A stretch of 64,000 nt of DNA from CAYNST01 sp964546435 (GTDB lineage Bacteria; Pseudomonadota; Gammaproteobacteria; Pseudomonadales; Cellvibrionaceae). Position numbers and translations under genes: made by a program. Shown piece after piece: positions 37,380-45,921 of this stretch. The stretch is taken from assembly GCA_964546435.1 (NCBI GenBank), contig CAZJKJ010000003.1:1-64000 (forward strand). Direction: 5' to 3'. The notes under the pieces are model-generated. The model saw nothing but the letters and a program-made list of their open reading frames with translations, did not search any database and was not told where the DNA came from. Each line of letters begins with the position of its first letter. Positions within the stretch are counted from its first letter, which is position 1.

Positions 37380-40304
37380 TTAAAGCGTCTGAATATCCAG
37401 ACCGAGATCGCTGAGCAGTTCACTTTTGCCATGATCGGCAACGACCGCGATATTGCTGTTCTCCGCTGTGAGATAAGTGGCCGCTACCCGCTGGAGATCA
37501 TCCGCAGTGGTCCCGAGAAGGCGCTCCCGGAACGCCTGCCTCAAGGCCAGAGTACGGCCATTGAGCTCTGCGTGGAACAGGCGTTTAGCCTTGCCCGCAG
37601 GTGAGTCGGGCTTGTCGATGGCGCTGATCGCCCCGAGAATTGCTTCTTCAATGGTTTGCCATGGTAGAGCGGTATTCAATACCCATTCGATGGATTTGCG
37701 GAAATCTGCAAGCGTGTCTTCCAGCCGGGGATCCCTGTAGCTGTAAAAGCGGAATGCCGCTGAGTTGTTGTCCTGAGAAGCACCACCGCCGTAGGCGCCG
37801 CCCTGTTCCCGGACGGCCCGGTGCAAATAACCGTTCCGCAGCACATTACCCAGCACTACAAGGGGGGCGGCATCCGCATGAACCATCGGAACTGTCGGGA
37901 ATACTTGGGCACAGTAGTTTACCTGACTGTTGGTGAGCCAGGCCTCACGTACCTGACGCTGATGCATGGGTAGCTGCCAGGCGTCGGTCGGCGGGCGGTC
38001 GGTCGTGGTATCGAGCAGCTTCTGGAAAGTTTCCCGCAATCCGGGTTGTTGATCGGGTTCGCCAATCAGCAAGAAGCGACGGGGCGCAGTGCTGATGATT
38101 TCATGGAGCGCTTCCAGCTCGCTGCAAAACGTCTGCAGCCGGGTTTTGTCGTTCAGGGAATCGTCCAGTGCTTTCAGGCGCCGGATGCCCTCCAGACCGC
38201 CGAGTTCATGACCGAGCCTGGCTGCCGCACAAATACCTGACGTGGCCGCCGCCATGGCCAGCGCATGACCGTTGTGGGTGACACTTTGCTCACGCGCGGC
38301 CCGGGTTTGTGCGATCAGTTCGCGAATCCGGGCATGTTCGTCATAGCGGGCTGTTTCGAAGGTCGCGGCCATCAATTCGCACAGCCCTTCATGATTACGG
38401 GTGAGCGCTTTGCCGGACAGGGTCAAAAAGTTGTGGGTCTGATGGACATCGTCCACGTGGCTGCGCAGGCTGCTGAATGCATTCAGGCCTCCGGTCACCC
38501 GGGCCTGCCAACGCTGCACGGCGAGGTAGTCCAGCTCGCCCAGTCCAACCTCGGTCATGCAGTTGGTCAAATGGCCAATCCGCTGCAGTTGGGAATCGGT
38601 CAGGGGCGGCAGATCCAACACGATCTGCTGGTAAACAAGTCCGTTGGAGCCCACGTCGTAGGCAGTCAGCGACTGACGGGAGCGGGGCAACTGCAGGCGT
38701 ACCGGTTCCAGATGACTTTCCTGGACCGGAACGTCGTCCAGTGTAACCTTGGGGAGAATGGTTTCGTCATCCTGCTGGGCTTGCCGGCGTATCAGCGCCT
38801 TGCTTTGTTCAACGATGCGAATCTTGTCATCGTCACTGAGGCGGCTCTGACGGTCAGCCAGTTGCTCGATTTCCGCCTGGTCTCGTCGTTTCGCCAGCTG
38901 TCTATCGGGCACGAGCGTCAGGCGAACCCGATGATGGTTATCCAGCAATAAGCGATGGATCTGGTTGCGGATGTAGTCAGGATCCCTGATGGCTTCTCTG
39001 AGCTGGCTCAGTGCCGAGTCAACATCCAGCATGACCACCGGATCGCCCCGATGGGTAGCGGCAGTCAGTCCGTTGAGAATGATCTGCAGGCCGTAAGGGT
39101 AGGAGTCGCCACCGATCTCTCGCTGATGCAGTTCCAGCTGGTGCAGTGCCGCTTCGATGTCTTCTGCCGGTATGCCGTCGATCGCGATCTTCTCCAGCGT
39201 CGACAGGATGAGTTGTTCCACCTTGTCCACGTCAGCCGCATTGCAGCCCTCCAGACCGCATATAAAAGTCTGTTCTTTCTGGGAGTCGTCCAACCCACAC
39301 ATGGGTGAGGGCGCGTTGCCCAGATCCGTCGACTCCAGGGCATGCATCAGAGGGCAGGCACTGTTGTCCAGCAGAACACTGGCCAGTAGTTGAGCGCCCA
39401 GCGCCTCGGTCAGATCCGTGCTTTTACCAAGCAGCCAGCCGAGGATGACGTGGGTTTTGCGTTCTTCTGATTCAGATTCGGCCAGTGGGTAGGCTTCTTC
39501 CACCCGGATCGGAGAAAAAAAGCGGGTTTCATCGGGGACGGAAATGAATTTGTCGAGCTTTTTGAAGTGGCGCAGCGCCTGGGCTTCGAATTTTTCGTGA
39601 TGTTCGCGAGCAGGAATATCCCCGTAGGTCATGAAGATGGCGTTGCTCGGATGGTAGTGGCTTTTGTAGAAATCCTTGAGCTGGGCGTATGTCAGATCCG
39701 TGATGCAGGCCGGCTCGCCGCCACTGTTGTGGTGATAGGTGGTATTCGGGTGGAGATACTTATTGAGCGTATGCCACAACATGGAGGTCACCGAACTCAT
39801 GGCCCCCTTCATTTCATTGAAAACCACACCTTTGTACATGAGCGTTGACTGTGGATTTTCCATTTCACTAAATTCCAGCCGATGCCCTTCCTGGGCGAAA
39901 TCCAGAGGATCCAGTCGGGCGAAAAAAACCGCGTCCAGGTAAACGTCGAGCAGATTATTAAAATCCTTGCGGTTAATGCTGGCGAATGGGTAGGCGGTCC
40001 AGTCCGAGCTGGTAAATGCGTTCATGAACGTGTTGAGCGAGCGCCGGGTCATCATGAAAAAGGGATCACGTACGGGATAACGCTCACTGCCGCAGAGCGC
40101 GGTGTGTTCGAGAATATGGGCCACACCGGTGGAATCCTTCGGCACGGTGCGGACGGCTACCAGGAAGACATTCTCGGGGTTGGCGGCATCCAGATGTATG
40201 TGAGAAGCGCCAGTGGCTGTGTGTTCGAACTCTTCAACGGTCAGATTCAGTGACGGAATAGACTGACGACGAAGTAAGGAAAATGCTGGGTGGACCGAAT
40301 GCAT
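37380..40304 (-). CDS. M16C zinc metalloprotease, PreP-like
   Basis: Large insulinase/presequence-protease-type peptidase of 974 residues, probably degrading peptides; no signal peptide, so likely cytoplasmic. The inverted zinc motif HxxEH is present in GVAHILEHTALCGSERYPVRDPFF. The later FNEMKGAMSS supplies the third ligand Glu. Two M16 halves are joined by a helical hinge (peptidasome M16C layout), with the non-catalytic half ending near ILGAISAIDKPDSPAGK. I set the start at ATG 40302-40304 (MHSVHPAFSLLRRQSIPSLN); an open frame reaching 40403 has no similarity. Divergent from the kinase gene. Confidence 0.92.
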   Translation of the reverse strand: MHSVHPAFSLLRRQSIPSLNLTVEEFEHTATGASHIHLDAANPENVFLVAVRTVPKDSTGVAHILEHTALCGSERYPVRDPFFMMTRRSLNTFMNAFTSSDWTAYPFASINRKDFNNLLDVYLDAVFFARLDPLDFAQEGHRLEFSEMENPQSTLMYKGVVFNEMKGAMSSVTSMLWHTLNKYLHPNTTYHHNSGGEPACITDLTYAQLKDFYKSHYHPSNAIFMTYGDIPAREHHEKFEAQALRHFKKLDKFISVPDETRFFSPIRVEEAYPLAESESEERKTHVILGWLLGKSTDLTEALGAQLLASVLLDNSACPLMHALESTDLGNAPSPMCGLDDSQKEQTFICGLEGCNAADVDKVEQLILSTLEKIAIDGIPAEDIEAALHQLELHQREIGGDSYPYGLQIILNGLTAATHRGDPVVMLDVDSALSQLREAIRDPDYIRNQIHRLLLDNHHRVRLTLVPDRQLAKRRDQAEIEQLADRQSRLSDDDKIRIVEQSKALIRRQAQQDDETILPKVTLDDVPVQESHLEPVRLQLPRSRQSLTAYDVGSNGLVYQQIVLDLPPLTDSQLQRIGHLTNCMTEVGLGELDYLAVQRWQARVTGGLNAFSSLRSHVDDVHQTHNFLTLSGKALTRNHEGLCELMAATFETARYDEHARIRELIAQTRAAREQSVTHNGHALAMAAATSGICAAARLGHELGGLEGIRRLKALDDSLNDKTRLQTFCSELEALHEIISTAPRRFLLIGEPDQQPGLRETFQKLLDTTTDRPPTDAWQLPMHQRQVREAWLTNSQVNYCAQVFPTVPMVHADAAPLVVLGNVLRNGYLHRAVREQGGAYGGGASQDNNSAAFRFYSYRDPRLEDTLADFRKSIEWVLNTALPWQTIEEAILGAISAIDKPDSPAGKAKRLFHAELNGRTLALRQAFRERLLGTTADDLQRVAATYLTAENSNIAVVADHGKSELLSDLGLDIQTL

Positions 40305-40550
40305 GCTAGCCTCTGCTTTGGTCGATGAATTGACTGGATACGCATTGTGCCGCTGTCGTGCGCAATAATTCAATGCAAGATCAAGCCCTGGGGGTGGTGT
40401 CAAGGAGGTATTACCCGGTCATCACCTGATTTATTCACCGGCGACCGTTGGTCGTCTCGTTATTATGGGTCGGTTGAGACATTGCAGGAGACATTGTCTG
40501 TCGAAAAATCACTCGCTACCATGGCGGACACTCGCATGGGGAACGTTGTT

Positions 40551-42134
40551 ATGGATTCCAGCAAAGCTGACAAAACGGAAACTCGCGCTCCAGCCGGGGC
40601 CGGTCGTGACACAAGCCAGCAGAAAACGTTGACCTGGTACTCAGAGGGAACTGACCTGGACGCGGGCAATGCCGGGCCATCTGCGCAAAAAGTGGCCACC
40701 TTCGAGCATTTGAATGAAACCCGTTCGGACTTTCCGGACGGACGGGACAGGGACGTGACCACCGTGTCGGGACTGTTGCATACCGGCGACCAGGACGCGG
40801 GCGAGGGTGGGCTTGAGGGGCACAGATTGGTCAAAGACCGGTTTGTCGTGATGGACATCCTCGGCGTCGGTGGGATGGGACAGGTTTTTCTGGTCAAGGA
40901 CTTGCTCCGTGTCGAAATGGAGGACAGCTCCCCGTTTATCGCGATCAAGGTCCTTAATCAGGAATGCCGGAATCTGCCTGGCGCACTTCAGGCGCTTCAA
41001 AGAGAAGCGAAGAAAGCGCAGTCATTATCCCACCCAAACATCGTGACGGTATTTGACTTCGATCGGGATGGTGACACGGCATTCATCACGATGGAGTACA
41101 TTGAGGGACAGTCCCTGCGGGAGCATCTGGGTAAAGTTCGCACCATGCCGCCCGCGGAAGCCATGTATGTGGTAGAACGAGTCGCCCGCGGGCTGGCTTA
41201 TGCCCATCAACAGGGATTTGTGCACGCAGACATCAAACCCGCTAACATTTTTCTGGCCAGGGACGGGTCGGTAAAAATTCTCGATTTCGGTATTGCCAAA
41301 GCCTTCACGGATGCACATTGGGAATTACCGACGGTCGCCGACGACCTGACCGAAGGCGCGCTCACCCCCGCCTATGCAAGCGCTCAGATGCTCGATAGAG
41401 AAGGGGCGTTGCCCTCGGACGATGTGTATTCCATGGCGTGCACGGCCTACGAGATGGTGGCCGGTCATCATCCGTTTCCCGGTCCGGATGGCAGGGCAAC
41501 GCCCGCCAACCTCGCCCGGACACAGCATCGACGAGTAATGACTCTACCGCAGCTGTCCCGCCGGCATATGAAGGCATTGCGCCGCGGCCTGGCATTTGAC
41601 CGTGAGCAACGATTTGCTGATGCGGGCGAATTCATCGATGCCATAAAACCCCGCAACCTCAAGAAAGATGCACGTCTGCTGGTATCGGCGGCGCTGGTAA
41701 CCAGTATTTTGGTAGCGGTGGTCGGCAAGGGCCTCGAAAATATGGTTCCCGCAACCAGCGCCTTCAAATCGGAGCTGGCGGCCGTGCGTGAATTGATCGA
41801 CGATGCTGATCAACTAATGGTCGCGGGCGATTTGGATATGGCGCATCGGTTTTACGCCCAGGCCTGGGAACTGGGCAATGATTTAACACGTGATGACGTC
41901 AAGGAGCGAAAAAAGGCACATCTGATTCTCGCCGACCGGTTACAGAACATCAGTGATGTACTGATCCGGCGTTCGCGGCAGAAGGAACTGGATGAATATC
42001 AGCTGCGGGAAATATATGTCGCCCTGGATTTTCTGCAAAAGGATGAAATTCCCGGAGACGAAGTAAAAATAAATCGTACCTTGCAAGACATTGACCGCAG
42101 ACTGTCACGGCTGCAGGGCACCCAGGCGTTTTAA
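40551..42134 (+). CDS. Membrane Ser/Thr protein kinase, PknB-like
   Basis: Hanks-type kinase, 527 residues from this start. A disordered N-terminus (1 to about 90) precedes the kinase domain (about 95-360): ILGVGGMGQV glycine-rich loop near 103, AIKVL with the ATP-binding Lys, HPNIVTVFDF, HADIKPANIF catalytic loop with Asp227, and DFG at 245-247. The catalytic loop has Ala in place of the Arg of HRD, a non-RD kinase. One transmembrane segment lies at about 375-395 (LLVSAALVTSILVAVV), then a helical TPR-like C-terminal region (about 405-527) that should be periplasmic. The start is uncertain: ATG codons at 40521, 40536 and 40551 are all in frame; I took 40551, preceded by GGGG. 26 bp separate it from the caspase-like gene. 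Confidence 0.85.
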   Translation: MDSSKADKTETRAPAGAGRDTSQQKTLTWYSEGTDLDAGNAGPSAQKVATFEHLNETRSDFPDGRDRDVTTVSGLLHTGDQDAGEGGLEGHRLVKDRFVVMDILGVGGMGQVFLVKDLLRVEMEDSSPFIAIKVLNQECRNLPGALQALQREAKKAQSLSHPNIVTVFDFDRDGDTAFITMEYIEGQSLREHLGKVRTMPPAEAMYVVERVARGLAYAHQQGFVHADIKPANIFLARDGSVKILDFGIAKAFTDAHWELPTVADDLTEGALTPAYASAQMLDREGALPSDDVYSMACTAYEMVAGHHPFPGPDGRATPANLARTQHRRVMTLPQLSRRHMKALRRGLAFDREQRFADAGEFIDAIKPRNLKKDARLLVSAALVTSILVAVVGKGLENMVPATSAFKSELAAVRELIDDADQLMVAGDLDMAHRFYAQAWELGNDLTRDDVKERKKAHLILADRLQNISDVLIRRSRQKELDEYQLREIYVALDFLQKDEIPGDEVKINRTLQDIDRRLSRLQGTQAF

Positions 42135-42160
42135 ACAGGCGGAAGGCCGGATTGAAGCAA

Positions 42161-43843
42161 ATGACGAAGAAAAATTGTCTCGATGGTTTTGCGGGAGGGC
42201 GGTCGTGGGCTGTTCGGACCGGATTACTGGTGTGCGGATGGCTTTTGGCCGGATGCAGTCAAACGCCCCGTCTGAGTGCCGGCGCGCCGGAAATCCGGGA
42301 CGCCAGTGACCTTTACGTTGTCGACTGCCTGTTGCCCGGACAGGTTCGTCAACTGGGCGCGACACAATATATGTCCGCCCGCCGACCGGTTCGCACCACG
42401 GCTCAGGACTGTCGTATACGCGGCGGCGAATATGTGGCTTACGACCGGGCTGACTATCGGACAGCGCTCAACGTGTGGTTACCGCAAGCGGAGCTGGGCG
42501 ATGCGGAAGCACAGAATTATGTAGGCGAAATATTCGAAAAAGGACTCGGGCAGGCCCCGGATTATAAATCGGCGCTTCACTGGTACAAAAAGGCAGCGGC
42601 CCAGGGCAACCAGCGGGCGCAGATCAATCTGGGTTACCTCCATGAAAAGGGGCTCGGAGTGAACCCGGATATTGCCACCGCACTGAACTGGTATCGCAAA
42701 GCCTCGGGTCTTGACCAGGATGAGCTGGTATTGGGCAGCGAAGCGCGACAGACGCTTGAGGAAAGCCGGGAACAGTTGCGCAAGGAGCTCGCGAGCCGCG
42801 AAGTCCAGACAGCTTATCTGCAGGAGCAGATCGCTGGTTTGCGGGCGGAGGCTGCGGAGGTTCAAACGCCGGCATCCGCGCCGGTAGCGGCTTCGGCGCT
42901 CAACGACGCCCAGCAAAAAATCGATGCACTTACTGCGCTTTATCAATCTGCCAAGACAGAAGGCGAACAGCTCTCGCAACAATTGCAGCAGATGGAAGTC
43001 GCGTATCGCAGCTACAGCGAGCAGAGCTTTCTGGCGCCCGCGGACTTCTCAGAGCCGGGTGAGCGGGTACTTGAAAACATCAATTTCGGACGTTACTTCG
43101 CGTTGATTATCGGCAATCAGGATTATGTTTTTCTCGACGATTTGCGCTCCCCCCTCAGAGATGCGCACAAGCTGAAGTCAGTGCTCGAATCCCGCTATGG
43201 TTTCAATGTTTTACTGGTACCGAACGGGACCGAAAAAAGCATATTGAATACCATTAACGATTTTTATGATCAGATCGGTGAAGACGATAATCTGCTGATT
43301 TATTACGCCGGACACGGAGACATCTCCCGCAGCGAGTTAAGCCGGACCGAACGTGGTTACTGGCTGCCGGTAGACGCGGGACGGGATAACATCAGCAACT
43401 GGATCAATAATGCGGTCATCAGCGACCATCTGGATCGAATCAGGGCGCGTTCGGTTCTGGTCATCTCCGACTCCTGCTTTGCGGGGCATCTCGGGTCCGA
43501 CAAAAGCCCGTTCCTGTTTGGAATCAGCGGTGAGAATGAAAGCGAAGCGGTGATTAGGGCGGGACTGGATCGACGGGCGCGTGTGGTGATATCGTCCGGC
43601 GGATTGCGCCCGGTGATGGACGGCTCCAGCACCCGCCATTCCGTGTTCGCCAGCGCGTTGCTCGAAGCCCTGGAAACCAATAACAAAGCATTACGGGATA
43701 GCCGGCTGTTTGCCCAGCTGTCCGTCAATGTTCGCAAACGCAGTGGGTTCAATCAGGAATCACAGATTCCGGAGATGAAACCCGTCCGCGAAGCCGGTCA
43801 TGAAGGCGGGGCATTTTACTTCGTACCCTCGGAGGTTCGCTGA
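42161..43843 (+). CDS. Caspase-family lipoprotein with Sel1 repeats
   Basis: 560-residue protein. The signal peptide ends in lipobox LLAGC (Cys about 32), so it should be membrane anchored on the periplasmic side. A partial Cys-rich N-region is followed by Sel1-like repeats (about 100-180: AQNYVGEIFEKGLGQAPDYKSALHWYKKAAAQGNQRAQINLGYLHEKGLG). A coiled coil follows (about 205-285). The C14 caspase-like domain covers about 300-540: FALIIGNQDY, then YYAGHG with His385 and ISDSCFAGH with Cys439 form the predicted catalytic dyad. TTG at 42152 is an alternative start with GGAAGG. Co-transcription with the kinase is likely. The end overlaps by 28 bp the end of the convergent hydrolase gene. Confidence 0.85.
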   Translation: MTKKNCLDGFAGGRSWAVRTGLLVCGWLLAGCSQTPRLSAGAPEIRDASDLYVVDCLLPGQVRQLGATQYMSARRPVRTTAQDCRIRGGEYVAYDRADYRTALNVWLPQAELGDAEAQNYVGEIFEKGLGQAPDYKSALHWYKKAAAQGNQRAQINLGYLHEKGLGVNPDIATALNWYRKASGLDQDELVLGSEARQTLEESREQLRKELASREVQTAYLQEQIAGLRAEAAEVQTPASAPVAASALNDAQQKIDALTALYQSAKTEGEQLSQQLQQMEVAYRSYSEQSFLAPADFSEPGERVLENINFGRYFALIIGNQDYVFLDDLRSPLRDAHKLKSVLESRYGFNVLLVPNGTEKSILNTINDFYDQIGEDDNLLIYYAGHGDISRSELSRTERGYWLPVDAGRDNISNWINNAVISDHLDRIRARSVLVISDSCFAGHLGSDKSPFLFGISGENESEAVIRAGLDRRARVVISSGGLRPVMDGSSTRHSVFASALLEALETNNKALRDSRLFAQLSVNVRKRSGFNQESQIPEMKPVREAGHEGGAFYFVPSEVR

Positions 43844-44682
43844 GCCGCCGGCATGGCATTGGTGGAGGCCGCACGGTGCTGAATTTCCCCAATGACGGCC
43901 GGCCATACCCTGTTCCAGCAGCAATGATGATCAAAGTTGTCATATATCCTGTATATCGCGCGCGGGTCCAGGCGGGAAGCCAGTTCCACGATTTCAGCGG
44001 GTACCTGACGGTCATTGGCGCCGGCCAGGTGCATGCGCGCGACGCCATCGGTCAGAGGTGGCAGTTCAACCGGATTGAGTGAACCTGCGAGCGGACGGAA
44101 TCCTCTCGTTTGAGTCCATAATCGGTGATCCAGGTTGGCGGCGATGCTGACAATGCCGCGGACATCGTTGCGGTCTCCCGCCAGCAGCATTGCCAGCGTG
44201 CCCCCTCCGCTATGTCCGAACAAAAAGAGATCAGTGCTTTCCGTGAGTGCGACCAGTTCGTCAAGCGCCCGATTCAAACGACTGACAATCTCGGCGGAAT
44301 AACGCCGATCCGTCCAAAGCGAAGGCTCACAGGCCGCCGGCATGGTGCTTGATCCATAACAGGGTCGATTGATATACGCGCTGGGGTTGGGATCTTGTTG
44401 CATGAGAGACAGTGCTGTGCGAGTGGTGGACGTTGGATTCTTGCTGGGTTCGAATCCTCGCCAGGGCAAACCGTCGCCCTCGATATACACATGCAGAACC
44501 GTGTTTGAAAGGTCGCTTGGCATCCGGGTGTACGCGATCAGGGGTATGTCCGAATACCGGTCAAGAGTCAGAGCGGCACATCCTTTACAAATTTTTTCGG
44601 CTGCGCGCTCCTGCGAAATCGTGCAGCCCCATAGCTGTAGCAGTGAAATACAGAAAACGGCGCCGCGCAGGAACGGATTCAA
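43816..44682 (-). CDS. Alpha/beta-hydrolase lipoprotein
   Basis: 288-residue predicted esterase-like lipoprotein. The signal peptide leads to lipobox LQLWGC (Cys20). The nucleophile elbow GHSGGG has Ser158, and FDHHCCWNRVWPAV near the end supplies a candidate His; an Asp would come from LAGANDRQVP. The family has no clear name to me, but similar lipoproteins with an IEGDG and a DPNPSAYINRPCYG motif occur in gammaproteobacteria. The gene ends inside the caspase gene (28 bp) on the opposite strand, and lies downstream of nspC with 51 bp between. Confidence 0.75.
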   Translation of the reverse strand: MNPFLRGAVFCISLLQLWGCTISQERAAEKICKGCAALTLDRYSDIPLIAYTRMPSDLSNTVLHVYIEGDGLPWRGFEPSKNPTSTTRTALSLMQQDPNPSAYINRPCYGSSTMPAACEPSLWTDRRYSAEIVSRLNRALDELVALTESTDLFLFGHSGGGTLAMLLAGDRNDVRGIVSIAANLDHRLWTQTRGFRPLAGSLNPVELPPLTDGVARMHLAGANDRQVPAEIVELASRLDPRAIYRIYDNFDHHCCWNRVWPAVIGEIQHRAASTNAMPAAQRTSEGTK

Positions 44683-44693
44683 ACGGGAAGTCT

Positions 44694-44725
44694 CCTGCTT
44701 GCTGAAAGCAGGCCGGGTGACCCGG
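44694..44725 (-). repeat. Two adjacent inverted repeats
   Basis: CCTGCTT (44694-44700) and AAGCAGG (44706-44712) form one 7-bp stem; directly next, CCGGGT and ACCCGG (44713-44725) form a second. They lie between nspC and the hydrolase lipoprotein gene. No T-run on either strand, so possibly a weak terminator or an mRNA-processing site. Confidence 0.45.
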
Positions 44726-44733
44726 CAGGCTAT

Positions 44734-45897
44734 TTATGACAGGCGTTCCTCGAAATCTTCATAGCCGAATTCCTTGATCATTTTCAGCTTGCCTGTGGTG
44801 CTGTTGTAAACGGCAATCGCCGGGAGCGGGATGCCGTTGAAAGTCGTATTCTTGACCATCGTATAAATCGCCATGTCTTCAAACATCAGACGATCGCCAA
44901 TCTGGAGTGTTTCCGGAAAGCTGTAATCGCCGATCACATCGCCGGTGAGACAACTGGGCCCCCCGAGCCGGTAAGTATGCGGTAACTCGCCGGGTTGGCC
45001 CGCTCCGGTAATGCGCGGGCGGTACGGCATTTCCAGTACATCAGGCATATGACAGGTAGCCGAAGTATCCAGAATTGCCAGATCCATATTGTTATGCAGC
45101 ACGTCCAGTACTTGCGCTACCAGAACGCCGCCATTTAGAGCGATGGCTTCGCCGGGCTCCAGATAGACCTGTACCTGATATTTCGCCTGGAAAGCGCGGA
45201 CTTTTTCAATCAATTGATCGACTTGATAATCCGGTCGCGTGATGTGGTGCCCGCCACCGAAGTTTATCCATTTCATTTGGGGAAGGTAATCTGCAAATTT
45301 TTCTTCTATGACCGCGAGGGTCCGCTCGAGAGGGCCATAATCCTGTTCGCAGAGCGTATGGAAATGCAGCCCCGACAAGCCCTCTAGATCCTGCCCTAGA
45401 AACTGGCTGATGGTGGAGCCCATTCGCGAGCACGGTGCACAGGGATCATAGATGGGGGTGGCCCCTTCGGAGTGTTCTGGATTAATGCGGATGCCGAACT
45501 CCAGTTCGGGACGCAGTGCCTGCGCCGCTTGCGCAATCTCTTTGTAGCGACGCCATTGACCGAAGGAATTGAAAACGACGTGGTTCGATAATTCAAGGAT
45601 TGTCGCTATGTCCTCGTCCCGATAAGCAGCGGCATAGGTGTGCACCTCACCGCCAAACTTTTCCCGTCCGAGGCGGGCTTCATATAAGCCGCTCGCGCAT
45701 GTGCCTTTGAGATACCGCATGACCAGCGGGGCAAGGGCATGCATCGAAAATGCCTTCAGGGCAAGCAGGACTTTGGCCCCGCTTTCCCGTTGCACGCGTT
45801 CAAGTATCTTGAGGTTATTCTCAATGGCGGCTTCATCCACAACGTAGCATGGGCTGGGAACGCTAAACAGATCGAAGTCGGCTAGTGTATGCGGCAT
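44734..45897 (-). CDS. nspC: Carboxynorspermidine/carboxyspermidine decarboxylase
   Basis: PLP enzyme of the alanine-racemase-like fold III that decarboxylates carboxyspermidine to spermidine (or carboxynorspermidine to norspermidine). The Schiff-base lysine is in VLLALKAFS (Lys48); other family marks are NPEHSEG, the HFHTLCEQ segment, and the PLP-phosphate region GGGHHITR. 387 residues. It lies 24 bp downstream of the dehydrogenase of the same pathway. Which triamine is the main product depends on diamine supply and cannot be read here. Confidence 0.94.
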   Translation of the reverse strand: MPHTLADFDLFSVPSPCYVVDEAAIENNLKILERVQRESGAKVLLALKAFSMHALAPLVMRYLKGTCASGLYEARLGREKFGGEVHTYAAAYRDEDIATILELSNHVVFNSFGQWRRYKEIAQAAQALRPELEFGIRINPEHSEGATPIYDPCAPCSRMGSTISQFLGQDLEGLSGLHFHTLCEQDYGPLERTLAVIEEKFADYLPQMKWINFGGGHHITRPDYQVDQLIEKVRAFQAKYQVQVYLEPGEAIALNGGVLVAQVLDVLHNNMDLAILDTSATCHMPDVLEMPYRPRITGAGQPGELPHTYRLGGPSCLTGDVIGDYSFPETLQIGDRLMFEDMAIYTMVKNTTFNGIPLPAIAVYNSTTGKLKMIKEFGYEDFEERLS

Positions 45898-45921
45898 TGA
45901 ATAACCTCAAGCGAAGGTAAG

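Noticed and set aside
40347..40550. N-terminal extension of the kinase
   Set aside because: The frame is open to 40347 but no ribosome site precedes the early codons and this part overlaps the likely divergent promoter zone with the M16 protease gene; the ATG choice among 40521, 40536 and 40551 stays uncertain.
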